A stretch of 64,000 nucleotides of DNA from Ceriagrion tenellum (lineage: Eukaryota; Arthropoda; Insecta; Odonata; Coenagrionidae): the NCBI GenBank assembly GCA_963169105.1, contig OY720642.1, forward strand, positions 80,082,716-80,146,715. The letters run 5' to 3'. Of this stretch, positions 49,007 to 60,297 are shown piece after piece (position 1 is the first letter of the stretch; the number at the start of each line of letters is the position of its first letter). The position numbers were made by a program, and so were the translations under genes. Below the pieces are notes generated by a model. It searched no databases. It was not told the DNA's origin and was given only the letters and a program-made list of their open reading frames with translations.

Positions 49007-49285
49007 ATGAATGGTAGTTCCAGGATAGTCGGTTTAAGTATAAATTCTGAAGAATCGAGCCTTCAGGCGTCACTTTGGGAAACCACTGCATCGGTACTTA
49101 GGAATAGCTCTAATGTTATGAGGCAAAACGATGTGGAAATCCGTAGCATTTGTAGTAAAAGAAAAAATGTATTTTCCCTCAAAATTTATTTACGATACAG
49201 CCTGCTTCAACGCAACGAAGTATCCGAACATAACGCCGCACAGTGGGCTGAAATCAAAAATAGCTGGCCAAAATTCAAAAAGTAG
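49007..49285 (+). other. 92-codon open frame in left arm, unrecognised
   Basis: ATG-initiated frame with a charged C-terminal half ending WAEIKNSWPKFKK. No domain, signal peptide or membrane segment is evident. It is present identically in the other arm. Overlapping frames exist in another phase, so coding is not supported beyond length. Confidence 0.15.
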
Positions 49286-50457
49286 ATTTTTTTCAGTCTG
49301 GAAGTTGAAATTTGACATAGTTGACTTCCCTACAAGTATTGCTTATGATTTATGATTTATTTTTTATAATTCTTCCGCATCACAGGAGCTTAAATTATTA
49401 TTAATTACTTCCGCACACAAGGACTTAAAGTTGGACAAAATTTGCAAAAAAATATCCAGGTATGAGATTTTCCTGAAAATCTCCAAAATGAAAAGTCTAC
49501 AGAACCTTTTTCAGGAGCTTATCGAAATAAAAAGTTATATTATTTCAAATAACAGACCTTATTCTTTGACATGATGAAATTTTCAATGACATGCAGGGAT
49601 ATATGCTCTTTTAATAGGACAAAATGGCGGACCCTATTTTACACTGATTTTTTTTGTTTAGGTAGAAAAATAGTTGAGAGGGACACGGATTAACCGTAAG
49701 TAACTTACATCACCATATTTACTGAAGCTTCTAAAATGCTTATCCGTTGAGAAAGTGAGCGTACGTCTGCGGCGCCGAAATTAAACTAGGTTTTTCGATC
49801 GCGCGGCGTGGTCCAGCCTTGTGCGCCAGCTAATGGGAATACAGTAACGCGGCGAGTATCATCACACGCTATTCAGCCATGAACTTAATTATGGCGATTT
49901 TCTAACTGTATATAGTGTAAAGAATCATATAAGATGCTATAATAGTGGTTTGAAAGGAGAATCCATTCTCATTTACATGATCCGATAGCCTTAGTTTTCT
50001 CTCTTCGGATACATTCAAGGAGCTAAACCAGGCATTTCACGTTAACATTTCAGTCAGTGAAAGATTAATTCAGCTTGTGTGTTCAACATGCAGAACCCAT
50101 TGAACATGCACACTTTTCCCCTATAACTCGTTAACATGCATGCGTTTCGTGCGAAGAGTGGGCCCAGTTTCGTGCGAAACAATTCGTAAGACGTAAACGA
50201 CGTCGTCAATCGCGACCACTCTACGTGCTGACATCTGTCGGAAAATGAATACTGAAATGGAAAAAGGAGGGCCTCTTGAGTGCGAATGACTTACATTGTA
50301 GCTGTTTCACCGACACAATGGAAGAGCTGCATTTTTATTTCATATTGAAGAAATATAAATTACGCTACCCAAATAAGTCCCTACGCTGCCCAAGAGATCA
50401 ACATACGTGGGTTTATATTTTCTTTTACCTCGGTTTCTTTCGTGCTACTCTGGATTT

Positions 50458-51263
50458 ACCTCCTCCGGTAAATTGTCTCCGTTACGATGTCGAATAAAAC
50501 CGAATAGCCACTAATCGTGTCCATTACGCATTCCAAGTAGTTTCAATCGTCGTCATAGAAGTTGCAGGGTGCAAACGTTTTTTCTTTTTCTTCAATAGTC
50601 CTCAATTAATTACATATGTAGGTAATAATTGATATCACAAATTCATACAACTTCGTCTTCTCCAATACTAATTGTGAGCATGGCCTGACGAAAAGAGACC
50701 AAGGACATGGATGGCAACTAATTAGTCATCACATTGGATCATATTTCATCACAATTAACTGTTCGTATCTGTGGATTACAGATGATAAATGTAATAATGA
50801 AATTCAAAAAGCTGCCCAAAACATGTAGGTAGTGTACCTACCCCCTGCGAAAAGAACTCTATGGCAAATGGGCAACATTTTTTATTAGCACACCTTCAAC
50901 ACCAAGGAACTTTGGGAAAGACAATAAAATTAGTAGCTGTTTAGATATCTTATTTATTATGTTTTAGCAGACAAACGCAGAGCACGATGCCATTTTTCAT
51001 GCACAGATGGCCGCTCGCGGTACTCGCCTTATTTCCCCAATTTACGATATAAAACGCGACACTACGGCACTTGTGTTGATTTTGAAGGCAGCCACAAGCC
51101 CGTTTTATTCGCTAATATACTGAGCCACAACACAGCCACGAATGTCTCCCCAGATTTCAACGATTTTGCATAGGATCACTCAATGTCTTCATAATCACAA
51201 CATGGCTAAATGCGCAAAATTCGGCTTCAATTCTCCCCGCTGGAGAGAGCTTCAAGGCTACCC
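50458..51263. other. Start of palindrome spacer, unassigned
   Basis: Unique to the left side of the spacer. A 73-codon frame crossing from the arm (50276-50497) ends here. No motif recognised. Confidence 0.4.
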
Positions 51264-51681
51264 CCGTGGTTCCTTCGGTCAGTCGTTCCTTTCAGTCCGT
51301 CATTTCTGTCGCTCCTATCATTAAGAGATATGATGTTCTTAATAATCCACAAAAAGTTCATCTGCTGATGCTAGTGGTGTAATTAGTAGTACTTTTTCCC
51401 TTAATATAAATTCAACCTAATCACGAAACCATGTAAAAAGTTGGTAATATTATCTTCCATCTTTTATTTCATCCAATATTCTTAAACGCCGTCATTACCG
51501 TATACTAAGTATTTCTAGTTTTTTTTACATTCTTTATACACCAAGAACATATTAAAAATAAAAATAGATGAACACCAATAAAAAAGGAACGGTGAACGAG
51601 TGAAATGGAACGGGTCTCAGAGTGAAAGAACCGGTCCAGAGTGAACGCGTACCTAAAAATGAACGGGTTTGACACTCTCTA
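51264..51681 (-). mobile_element. hAT-type nonautonomous element, truncated second copy
   Basis: Reverse-complement relative of 17206-17768. It shares CCCGTTCATTTTT, CTCTGGACCGGT, GTTCCTTTTTTATTGGTG, GTGTTTAAGAAT-type and AAAAAGTACTACTAAT blocks in order, compared piecewise. The end TAGAGAGTGTCAAACCC is kept at 51681; the other terminus is missing beyond about 51264. Confidence 0.8.
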
Positions 51682-51986
51682 GTTTATAGCTTATAATTAA
51701 AAGCGCTGCGAAAGTCACTGGCTCAGGATTTTCATGGCGCGCAAGACACCGATAGCAAGGCTAGCTTCACTGAATTGGTCAGATCGTCGATTAGCCATTC
51801 TAGTGCGAGCGGCCGTAAAAGACAATGTAACGGTTGCTCCATCTTGAATGCGCAGATATGTGGCACTGTAGAGGTGAACGGTGTCGTTAGAATGAAGAAG
51901 ACGCTGTCCTAGAGGTCATTGCAGTTTTTTATTATTTTGACGGGTGGATGAACTCTGAGAGGGAGAAGCCACTTCCATCCCTCTAA

Positions 51987-52057
51987 TGCGCGGAATAAAC
52001 AGACGTATTTTACGATGAAAAGCTTTTCTCTTTCGAGATGGTAATTTTCCAACCATA
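51987..52057 (+). repeat. Repeat block a, copy 1
   Basis: GCGCGGAATAAACAGACGTA and CTCTTTCGAGATGGTAATTTTCC match 53438-53508. In copy 2, block a is directly followed by block b; in copy 1 they are separated by about 485 bp. Confidence 0.75.
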
Positions 52058-52541
52058 CTGTTAAGAATGAAAACTCAATAGTAAATTTCCACAGCTTTAA
52101 CAAACACCGACCACGGTTTCGACACTGTATGTCATTATCAAAGTACAAAAATTAACTTTCCGATTCTATATATACCCCTTTGCAAAACACAGTTACGTAG
52201 GGGGGGGGTAGGTTTTGACGGTGGAGAGGGGAAGGGAGGGGTCATACAGAGTTGGAGGGTTAAAGAAGATGCAATAAAAATTAAAAAAATAGTGAGGGAA
52301 ACCAGATAAAGGGAGAAAAGAACAGGTGGACTTGAAGGTCAAATAACAACAACCAGATTAGTGGATACCAGGACGTGGAGGGAGACTTAAATTCAAAAGA
52401 AGTGATTGAACCATAAAAACTACGTCATTTACTACAGAGTTTTCATTATTACCAGCATGGATCCAATTTTTGGATTACCAATAGTTCCACAAAGTTATGC
52501 CTGAAACACTTTCATATTTCCCCAACCCAAGAACGGGTACA
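52058..52541. other. Interrupting segment between blocks a and b
   Basis: Contains a poly-G/GGGAGGGG stretch at 52200-52240 and no coding frame. Absent from the otherwise matching 53438-53697 copy, so it may be an insertion; no terminal repeats seen. Confidence 0.4.
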
Positions 52542-52738
52542 TGGTCTCCAACTACTCAGCGTACTTTTTTTTTGTGAGACAATTACTCAAACTAAGCAAA
52601 TTCCCATCTCACACCAGGTATCCTTTTACCCTCCCAACAGGAAAATTCAAGGCAAGCGGAATCATAAAAATCATTATCATGAAAACTCACGTGAGAAAAC
52701 TTTTCCATGAATATACCTCCCTCTACCTGAAATTCATC
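52542..52738 (+). repeat. Repeat block b, copy 1
   Basis: About 190 bp match 53512-53697: CAACTACTCAGCGTAC, CAGGTATCCTTTTACCCTCCC, GGCAAGCGGAATCAT, CATGAAAACTCACG.GAGAAAA and CCATGAATATACC, compared piecewise. Confidence 0.8.
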
Positions 52739-52819
52739 TCACATTATAGGGGTAAATATTCTCCATTACTAGTAGGTTCTCCATCCTTCTTCTTCTAAGG
52801 TGAATATGTCCTCAGACAG

Positions 52820-53437
52820 GTTTCAATTGAACTGCTCCCTCCATGCTCGTCTATCCTGTGCTGCCTCCCTCAGCTCTACGTAACTCCTTACATTCATAAT
52901 ATCTGTCATCATAATATTTCTTCGTCTTCCTCTCTCTCTTTGCCTCGATCTTTCCATCTAATATTCTTTTCATCAGGTAATCTTTCCTCAGGTCGTGTAC
53001 CATCCAGTTCGCCTTCGTCTTTCTTAATGATCTTAAAATATTCCTTTTCTCATTCATCCTTGCCAGCACTTCCTCATTGCTCACTTATCACTCCATTTTA
53101 ATCTTTCCATGCTTCCTCATGACCAAATTTCAAAACCCTCTAGATATTTCTCCTCTTTCCTCCTGACTGTCCATGTTTCGGCTCCATAATGGACATTACT
53201 CCAAATAAAACATTTATTAAATCTTTTCCTTAGGCCTTTATTGATTACTTTGGCTGAAAGTATTGGGTTAACAATTGATGGCTGCCTTTCCCTGTGATAT
53301 TCTACTTATATCCTCGGTATAACTTCGATTCCATTTTATAACACTACCAAGGTACGTAAAGGATGGTATTTGTTCAAGCCTTTTTCCATCAATGGTGACA
53401 TATTGAACTCCTTCCTCTTTTCCAGCATTCATTACTT
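52820..53437 (-). pseudogene. LINE endonuclease/RT-type C-terminal pseudogene, third family
   Basis: Read from 53437 on the minus strand: GVQYVTIDGKRLEQIPSFTY then LGSVIKWN, the conserved entry to the RT C-terminal region (K-x-L-E-x-V-x-x-F-x-Y-L-G-S). Then, after frameshifts and stops, NEEVLARMNEKRNILRSLRK, MVHDLRKDYLMKRILDGKIE and a KRERKTKKYYDD tail. It is a distinct, older family of the same superfamily. It lies between the two a/b repeat copies, occupying 52800-53437 almost exactly. Confidence 0.82.
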
Positions 53438-53697
53438 GCGCGGAATAAACTGACGTATTTAACGTAGTGAAATTTTTCTCTTTCGAGATCGTGATTTTCC
53501 CAACACATGAACTCCTCTAACTACTCAGCGTACATTTTTTCCTGTAACAAATCCTCATGCTAAGGAAATTACCATACCACAGCAGGTATCCTTTTATCCT
53601 CCCAACAGGAATTTTCACGGCAAGCGGAATCATTTAGCATGAAAACTCACGAGAGAAAAATTTCCATGAATATACCACCCTCTACCTGAAATTCTAA
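53438..53697 (+). repeat. Repeat blocks a+b, copy 2 (contiguous)
   Basis: Blocks a (53438-53508) and b (53512-53697) sit side by side here. The first base follows the LINE pseudogene and the last precedes the next LINE fragment, so it is sandwiched between two RT remnants of opposite orientation. Confidence 0.78.
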
Positions 53698-53699
53698 TA

Positions 53700-54350
53700 A
53701 TGAAATTCTACGAAGACTAAAATCCTAGTACGCGGAAGAGAGAAGCTGAATGTAGAAGTCACCCTCAGAGAAGAGAAATTATAGCCAGTGGATTCCTTCA
53801 CCAATCTCGGAAGTTCCATCACGTGGGACGAAAGAAGTACAACGGACATCAAGTGGAGAATAGCCCAAGCTAAGATGGCGTTCATGGAAGAAGACAGGAT
53901 TACAAACAAGGAAACAGTATGTGAAAACATTCGAGTGGAGCTTAGCACTCTGTGGATCGGAAGCATGGATCATTAGAAAAGCTGACTAGAAAAGAATAGA
54001 AGCCTTCGAAACCTGGTGCTGGAGGAGGATGCTGACGATAAAAAGGACGGACAAAATAAGAAACGATGAAGTGTACAGAAGAGTAGAAGAGAAAAGAACC
54101 ATATGGAACACCATACAGAAAAGAAGAACAAGATGGATTGGACACACCCTGAGACACAATAGGTTTGTGAGGAACATAATTGAAGCCAAAATTGAGGGAA
54201 AAGTCCCCAGAGGAAGACCCAGGAATAAGTTCATGGACCAAATAAAGAGGAAAGTACATACGAAGAGAAACCAGGAGGTAAGGGAACTAGCATTAGATAG
54301 GAAAGAGTGGAGGGGTGCAGTCAACCGATCTTAGGATTGAACCACCAATT
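53700..54350 (+). pseudogene. LINE RT C-terminal fragment, plus strand
   Basis: Best-preserved copy of the family at 2755-3262. The upstream part (53700-53975) reads VRGREKLNVEVTLREEKL, then VDSFTNLGSSITWDERSTTD and AQAKMAFMEED. The downstream frame (54029-54334) reads RTDKIRNDEVYRRVEEKRT, KRRTRWIGHTLRHNRFV, EGKVPRGRPRNKFMDQIK and ALDRKEWRGAVNRS. A stop near 53792 and a frameshift near 53980 break it. The 3' end is CTTAGGATTGAACCACC then ATTATGATGATGA, a likely tail. The minus-strand frames of 105 and 112 codons over it are shadows. Confidence 0.9.
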
Positions 54351-54837
54351 ATGATGATGAAGTTGCTATTATAAACCCATAATAGAGAAAAGATATTTCC
54401 TTCATATAGTTCCACTGTCCAAAACATGTTTCAGAATCTCCTGCTCAAGGTCCTCAACGGGATCTTTTTCACGAGTTATGGCACTTGAGGATGTAACATG
54501 TCAACTGATTCTATATAATCGAGGTGCTCACATAGTATTCAGTCACACATGGTTTCCAGAAACATAGTAATTACTTGTAACATTACAATAACTCTTAGAA
54601 TTGAGGACGCTTATCAATGCTGTTTGTTTTCTAATGCTAGGGAAATGCACATGAAATTATATTGTAGCTAGAGCTCGACTCTATTGTGTTATGTTTCTAT
54701 AGCTGAAGATCAATAAAATAAGAAATATACAAACCAGAATGTATTATGATTTACAATATAATATTGTTATGTAACAAAATACATTATTCTTCGAATGGAG
54801 CTGACTCGAGTAGGTTTAAATTTTGATCGATAAATCA

Positions 54838-54935
54838 CATTTTGAAGAAAAAATAACACTGCAAAGAAATAAACCATTCATTATATCGATTAGATCATAA
54901 AAGGTAATAAAACAACTACACCATAGCGTTGTGTT
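54838..54935 (+). repeat. Direct repeat pair, copy 1
   Basis: TTGAAGAAAAAATAACACTG, AAAGAAATAAAC, CCATTCA.TATAT, GATCATAAAAGGTAA and ACACCATAGCGTT match 55492-55590. The two copies flank 54936-55491, in which no gene is evident. Confidence 0.75.
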
Positions 54936-55491
54936 TTCACTATTGATTAATCGCTCGAAACTCCTAGAAACAGGAACACACTTATATGAAATTGAAACCA
55001 AGACATTTCAAAGGCCATGCCAGCTGCTCTCGTTCTGACAAACTCATCTGATCTGAACCATACTTGCGAAGTGGAACAATCTTCCAGCTTTTTCGTGGTC
55101 GTGAAGTTAGTCCCAAGATTATTCGAGGGTGGATTCATCTTTCAACCATTGAAGTAGCGTTCGTCTTCAGATTCTAGATGCGTTCGGATGCCGTCAACGT
55201 AGTCGGTGAACTGGGGAAATTGTTCCGACTCTTTAGCAGTCTTCTCCCAAACATACGCAAAATACATCATACACGGACTTCAATGACTTAAACGAGAATT
55301 CGAGATTAGTTTTGTCACAGTGTTTGAACAAGTACTTCCTCTACTTCCACAGTGTTCACCGGAAATGTGTGAGTGTGTTGCTCAAAGAAAAACACTTCAA
55401 AGTTGCCAGGCTGCGCAAGGAGAATGATATTTGCACAGCGCTACTGGCACACACGGTAAACTCTCCATTTTTCCGCTGTAATTATAAAACG

Positions 55492-55590
55492 AGGTTTGAA
55501 GAAAAAATAACACAGTAAAGAAATAAACACCATTCACTATATTTATTGGATCATAAAAGGTAAAAAAAAGAACCACACCATAGCGTTACT
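55492..55590 (+). repeat. Direct repeat pair, copy 2
   Basis: Partner of 54838-54935 at a distance of about 655 bp. The ends are not TG...CA, so LTR status is not supported; a tandem duplication is more likely. Confidence 0.72.
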
Positions 55591-55732
55591 TCCCTGAATC
55601 AAGTGTACACGCTTAAAAAAATCTGAATTTTTCTTCCCAATGGGAAAATTGTGTCGATTACAACAGGGTTACCGAAAAACGACAAGAAATTTCAAGAAAA
55701 CTCGAGAATATTAGGATAGAGATCCATAAAGC

Positions 55733-55885
55733 ACACCACTTACTTGGCTATCTTCATTTATTTATACGAGTCCAAATTCTCCTTTTCTTTACACTTCTTT
55801 TCGGGTACATATTCTTATCCTATCTCACACGTAGCCTCCCTGCCTTCAAATATCTTTGTCCTCATGGTTTTCTTCTACTGCTTCC
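55733..55885 (+). repeat. Paralogous empty site for the LINE fragment in the arms
   Basis: The first half (CTTACTTGGCTATCTTCATT, CCAAATTCTCCTTTTCTTTAC, CTTCTTTTCGGGTA) matches 59107-59173. The second half (CATATTC...ATCTCACAC, CCTCCCTGCCTTCAAATATC, TTTGTCCTCATGG) matches 59809-59872. The 635 bp of LINE sequence between these halves in the arm are missing here. This fixes the insertion limits. Confidence 0.82.
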
Positions 55886-56605
55886 TCTAAATTTTTCCCA
55901 AGTGATTTTTATGAGGATTTTTTGGTGGCTTTTTTAGTGATCATTTCTGAAGTGCTGGATTTATGTCAGTATCACTGTAAATTATCTTAGTAGGTTTGAA
56001 TATGTAGGTTTAAATAGAACAAAGTAGAGGTCAATGAAGTCCGATGAAAATAACAAACTTATCAGTATGTTTGGCTTCCTTGGTATCCTGGTAGTAAAAG
56101 ACAAAAGTGTCTCAACGCAACGGCGAGCCGCAAACGTAACATACATGGAGGTAAAACTGCTAAAGAGGCAAATCTTCCGGTTGGTCAATTATCGAAAGAG
56201 GCTATGGATGCAAGGAACAAAGATTAAGATTTCGAGAGCGTTTCATAAGGAAAAACTCAAGAGTGACCGCAAACGAGGACTAATATCGAAGAATCCTTCT
56301 GACGTCAGATCCTTTTATCACGAACTCCACTTCATCATCATTAAAGACACCAAGGAGAATGCAGATGGAAGTCAGTGACCTGCTAATAATGAGTGATGGA
56401 GAAAAGTATAAGAATCGCCGAGTGAAGATGATGACTTTACAGATAGCTTAGAGTAACAATATATCTAGACTCCAATTTCTATATTTGGTGGATTCTCAGT
56501 CTACGCAGGATCTACGACAGGACAAATATTTCAAATGTTTAGTAAAGTAATATTTTGTATATTCATCGTGACAACATTCTTTAAATACAATTGTTTTAAT
56601 GATAG
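55886..56605. other. Unassigned spacer DNA with a 114-codon frame
   Basis: A plus-strand frame at 56034-56378 is basic (KISRAFHKEKLKSDRKRG) and slightly GC-richer than its surroundings. No family recognised; it could be a decayed transposon protein or chance. Confidence 0.25.
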
Positions 56606-57167
56606 TTAAGGTAGTCCAAGCGAGATAGTTCCCTAGTCATAATAGAGACCCTATTCGAATTATAAGTTTGAATTTCACCAGCAGTAGGACACATGGATTA
56701 AATATTGCATTATTAATGGTGAACTAATAAATTTTTTTATGACAGAAATGGTGATTAATTAAATGAAAATATCTTAATAAGTCTTTAACTCGACTTTTTT
56801 TTTCGCGCGGTGTGAGTGAAACTCCTCCAAAACGGAATATTTTTCATATCCCCAAGAATTTTCTGCGATGACAATATCATTAATATTTAAAAATAGTTGA
56901 GAAAACATACAAACTACACGATGTTAGTTTTTTTTACGATATCTAAGTGTCAGAAGTTCCTCATTTTGTTAATAATGTCTGTCTGGAGTCTATACACGTG
57001 CCATTTCCCATGTAAAAGGACTGTTATTTTTTGGAAAATATCTCCGAAAGTAATGCGGTAAGGGGTTGAACTTTTGGCGTCGTTGGAAAGGTGATATATC
57101 TTTCTTTAAAATGAGACCAAATTAATTGATTTCTAGATAAAATGATATATCACTCAAACTACCTTAA
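56606..57167 (+). mobile_element. TTAA-ended nonautonomous element, copy C
   Basis: 562 bp with TTAA at both ends. The terminal repeats are TTAAGGTAGTCCAAGCGAG and, reversed, TTAAGGTAGTTTGAGTGAT. Shares the interior with copy D over nearly full length, e.g. ATAGTTCCCTAGTCATAATA, TTTTTCGCG.GGT, ATGTAAAAGG and TTTCTTTAAAATGAGACC. Non-coding. Lies inside the palindrome spacer. Confidence 0.85.
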
Positions 57168-57613
57168 GTAAGATGACTTATTAAAATGGATAATATTACG
57201 CTAATCCTAAAAAAGTCAATCGGCTGTTGTAGTATAAAATGTTGCAGTGGATGAAATTTCAGTTGCCAGAGATTCGGGTTACACGAGGAAGAGGAGCCCG
57301 AGGAAATACAACGGGAAGGAGTAACTCCAGACGCGATCGAGAAGAACCGGGGAGGAGAAAATATATTGATCGGGGAAAATATAAATAAAGATGTATTTTC
57401 AAACTAATTGTTGAAGTTGATCTTGGGACGTATTTAACAATATATATAAATGTGTGTATGCAAATTGGGCCCAATAACCTTTTTGTGGAATATGAAATTT
57501 TTAACCAGAGACCAAATTAATGCATGCATTTCTTTTTACATTGCGCTGAAATTGAATAAATGTTTTCTTTTGTAAGCATGCGAAGAAATTCTGTTTCTCT
57601 CTGAATAAGCTCC
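57168..57613. other. Inner flank of right arm, unassigned
   Basis: Contains a palindromic ATTGGGCCCAAT followed by AACC near 57465-57480, and a TGTTG...TTTAACA-bounded 215-bp block (57225-57439) that could be a solo LTR, but no target duplication supports this. Confidence 0.3.
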
Positions 57614-58785
57614 AAATCCAGAGTAGCACGAAAGAAACCGAGGTAAAAGAAAATATAAACCCACGTATGTTGATCTCTTGGGCAGCGTAGGGACTTATTT
57701 GGGTAGCGTAATTTATATTTCTTCAATATGAAATAAAAATGCAGCTCTTCCATTGTGTCGGTGAAACAGCTACAATGTAAGTCATTCGCACTCAAGAGGC
57801 CCTCCTTTTTCCATTTCAGTATTCATTTTCCGACAGATGTCAGCACGTAGAGTGGTCGCGATTGACGACGTCGTTTACGTCTTACGAATTGTTTCGCACG
57901 AAACTGGGCCCACTCTTCGCACGAAACGCATGCATGTTAACGAGTTATAGGGGAAAAGTGTGCATGTTCAATGGGTTCTGCATGTTGAACACACAAGCTG
58001 AATTAATCTTTCACTGACTGAAATGTTAACGTGAAATGCCTGGTTTAGCTCCTTGAATGTATCCGAAGAGAGAAAACTAAGGCTATCGGATCATGTAAAT
58101 GAGAATGGATTCTCCTTTCAAACCACTATTATAGCATCTTATATGATTCTTTACACTATATACAGTTAGAAAATCGCCATAATTAAGTTCATGGCTGAAT
58201 AGCGTGTGATGATACTCGCCGCGTTACTGTATTCCCATTAGCTGGCGCACAAGGCTGGACCACGCCGCGCGATCGAAAAACCTAGTTTAATTTCGGCGCC
58301 GCAGACGTACGCTCACTTTCTCAACGGATAAGCATTTTAGAAGCTTCAGTAAATATGGTGATGTAAGTTACTTACGGTTAATCCGTGTCCCTCTCAACTA
58401 TTTTTCTACCTAAACAAAAAAAATCAGTGTAAAATAGGGTCCGCCATTTTGTCCTATTAAAAGAGCATATATCCCTGCATGTCATTGAAAATTTCATCAT
58501 GTCAAAGAATAAGGTCTGTTATTTGAAATAATATAACTTTTTATTTCGATAAGCTCCTGAAAAAGGTTCTGTAGACTTTTCATTTTGGAGATTTTCAGGA
58601 AAATCTCATACCTGGATATTTTTTTGCAAATTTTGTCCAACTTTAAGTCCTTGTGTGCGGAAGTAATTAATAATAATTTAAGCTCCTGTGATGCGGAAGA
58701 ATTATAAAAAATAAATCATAAATCATAAGCAATACTTGTAGGGAAGTCAACTATGTCAAATTTCAACTTCCAGACTGAAAAAAAT

Positions 58786-59064
58786 CTACTTTTTGAATTT
58801 TGGCCAGCTATTTTTGATTTCAGCCCACTGTGCGGCGTTATGTTCGGATACTTCGTTGCGTTGAAGCAGGCTGTATCGTAAATAAATTTTGAGGGAAAAT
58901 ACATTTTTTCTTTTACTACAAATGCTACGGATTTCCACATCGTTTTGCCTCATAACATTAGAGCTATTCCTAAGTACCGATGCAGTGGTTTCCCAAAGTG
59001 ACGCCTGAAGGCTCGATTCTTCAGAATTTATACTTAAACCGACTATCCTGGAACTACCATTCAT
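58786..59064 (-). other. 92-codon open frame in right arm, unrecognised
   Basis: Identical mirror of 49007-49285. Same caveats: no motif and no coding support beyond length. Confidence 0.15.
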
Positions 59065-59173
59065 CTCTAATATTCCATAATTCCAGATAAAAAATTCCCA
59101 CTACTCACTTGGCTATCTTCATTACTTTATAAGTGTCCAAATTCTCCTTTTACTTCATACTTCTTTTCGGGTA

Positions 59174-59808
59174 GATAAAATATTTCATAGTACGGAAAAA
59201 GTACAACGTGGATGAAAGTGGATTCCTTCACCTATCTCTGAAGTACCATCACGTGGGAAGCACAACCGTGAAAGTGAAGTGAAGAATAGCCCAAACTAAG
59301 AAGGCGTTCAATGGGAAAAGATAACTGCTAGGCACCAAAAAAGATAGGACTACAAACCAAGAAAAAGTATGTGAAAACATTCGCATGGAGCGTGGCGCTC
59401 TATGGATCGGAAGCATGGAGCATTGGAAAAACTGACTAGAAAATACCAGAAGCCTTCAAAACCTGGTACCGGAGGAGGATGCTGAAGATAAAATGGACGG
59501 ATAAAATAATAAATGATGAAGTTCACAAAAGATTAGAAGAGGAAAGGGCCATATGGAGCACCATGCAGAAAAGGAGAACCAGATGGATTTGACACACCCT
59601 GAGACACAACAGGTTTGTGAAGAACATAAGTGAAGATAAAATAGAGGAAAAAGTCCCCGGAGGAAGACTCAGGAATAATTTTATGGACCAAATGGAGAGG
59701 AAAGTATATAGAAAGAGATACCAGGAGGTAAGGGAACTAGCATTAGAAAGGGAAGGGTGGAGGGCTGCAGTCAATCAATCTTAGGTTTTAACAACCAATG
59801 ACATGAAC
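59174..59808 (+). pseudogene. LINE RT C-terminal fragment in right arm
   Basis: Mirror of 48263-48897. The plus-strand reading gives VDESGFLHLSLKYHHVGSTT-like and AWSVALYGSEAW segments in changing frames, then KWTDKIINDEVHKRLEEERA, stopping in place of the IGHT residues. Compared with 55733-55885 it is an insertion of 635 bp after TTCGGGTA. I see no clear target-site duplication at the two junctions. Confidence 0.85.
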
Positions 59809-60297
59809 ATATTCCATCTCACACACAGGCTTCCTGCCTTTAAATATCTTTGTCCTCATGGGTTTCCTCTAATGCTCTCGGCCCATATCTCCACCTAATC
59901 CACGAGCCCTTTTGTCTTTTCTCTTTTGTTTCCCTTGCAGAGTCCAAGCTAAAATCCTTCTCCATCCCTCAATCCTCTTGGCCACCTGATACCCGCCCTC
60001 CTTCCATTCCACCGATAGCTCTCCCTTTGTATTTCCTACTCTTTCGAGAAGAAAAGAATGTGGACTCAATCATTAAGTGTTCCATCAAGCGCTTTCTGTA
60101 TTAAATGTTCGTCATCACAAAGGTGAGCATCAATAGGAGGTAGGTTCAGAAAAATTCTGGACCAGTTTGAAATAAACAACTATGAACTGTTTAAGCGCCG
60201 CACAATTGGAAGCAATATCTTTGAGAAAACCTCATTAGTAACCTACTTTATATACCCTCAGTTATATCAGGCGTGAAAATATACATTGTAAATGAAA

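Larger units (their letters stand above)
47490..50457 (+). repeat. Left arm of a large near-perfect inverted repeat (2968 bp)
   Basis: Each base at position p pairs with 108071-p in the right arm. I checked the edges, five open frames and about 1 kb of other sequence in several places. All were identical, including homopolymer runs, with no net indel over 2968 bp. The arm contains the 5' side of a mariner transposase fragment, a hairpin element, a LINE RT fragment and about 1.5 kb of unassigned DNA. No host gene was recognised. Outside 47490 the mariner homology continues, so this arm looks like the original locus. Confidence 0.96.

Noticed and set aside
53942..54324. 105- and 112-codon minus-strand frames
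   Set aside because: Antisense shadows of the plus-strand LINE fragment at 53700-54350.
54838..55590. Direct repeats as LTRs of a small retroelement
   Set aside because: No TG...CA ends, no primer site or polypurine tract, and no coding remnant between them.
57225..57480. Copia-like solo LTR (TGTTG...TTTAACA) with GGTTATTGGGCCC primer-site-like sequence
   Set aside because: The primer-like motif points the opposite way from the putative LTR, GGGCCC is palindromic, and no target duplication or second LTR is seen.
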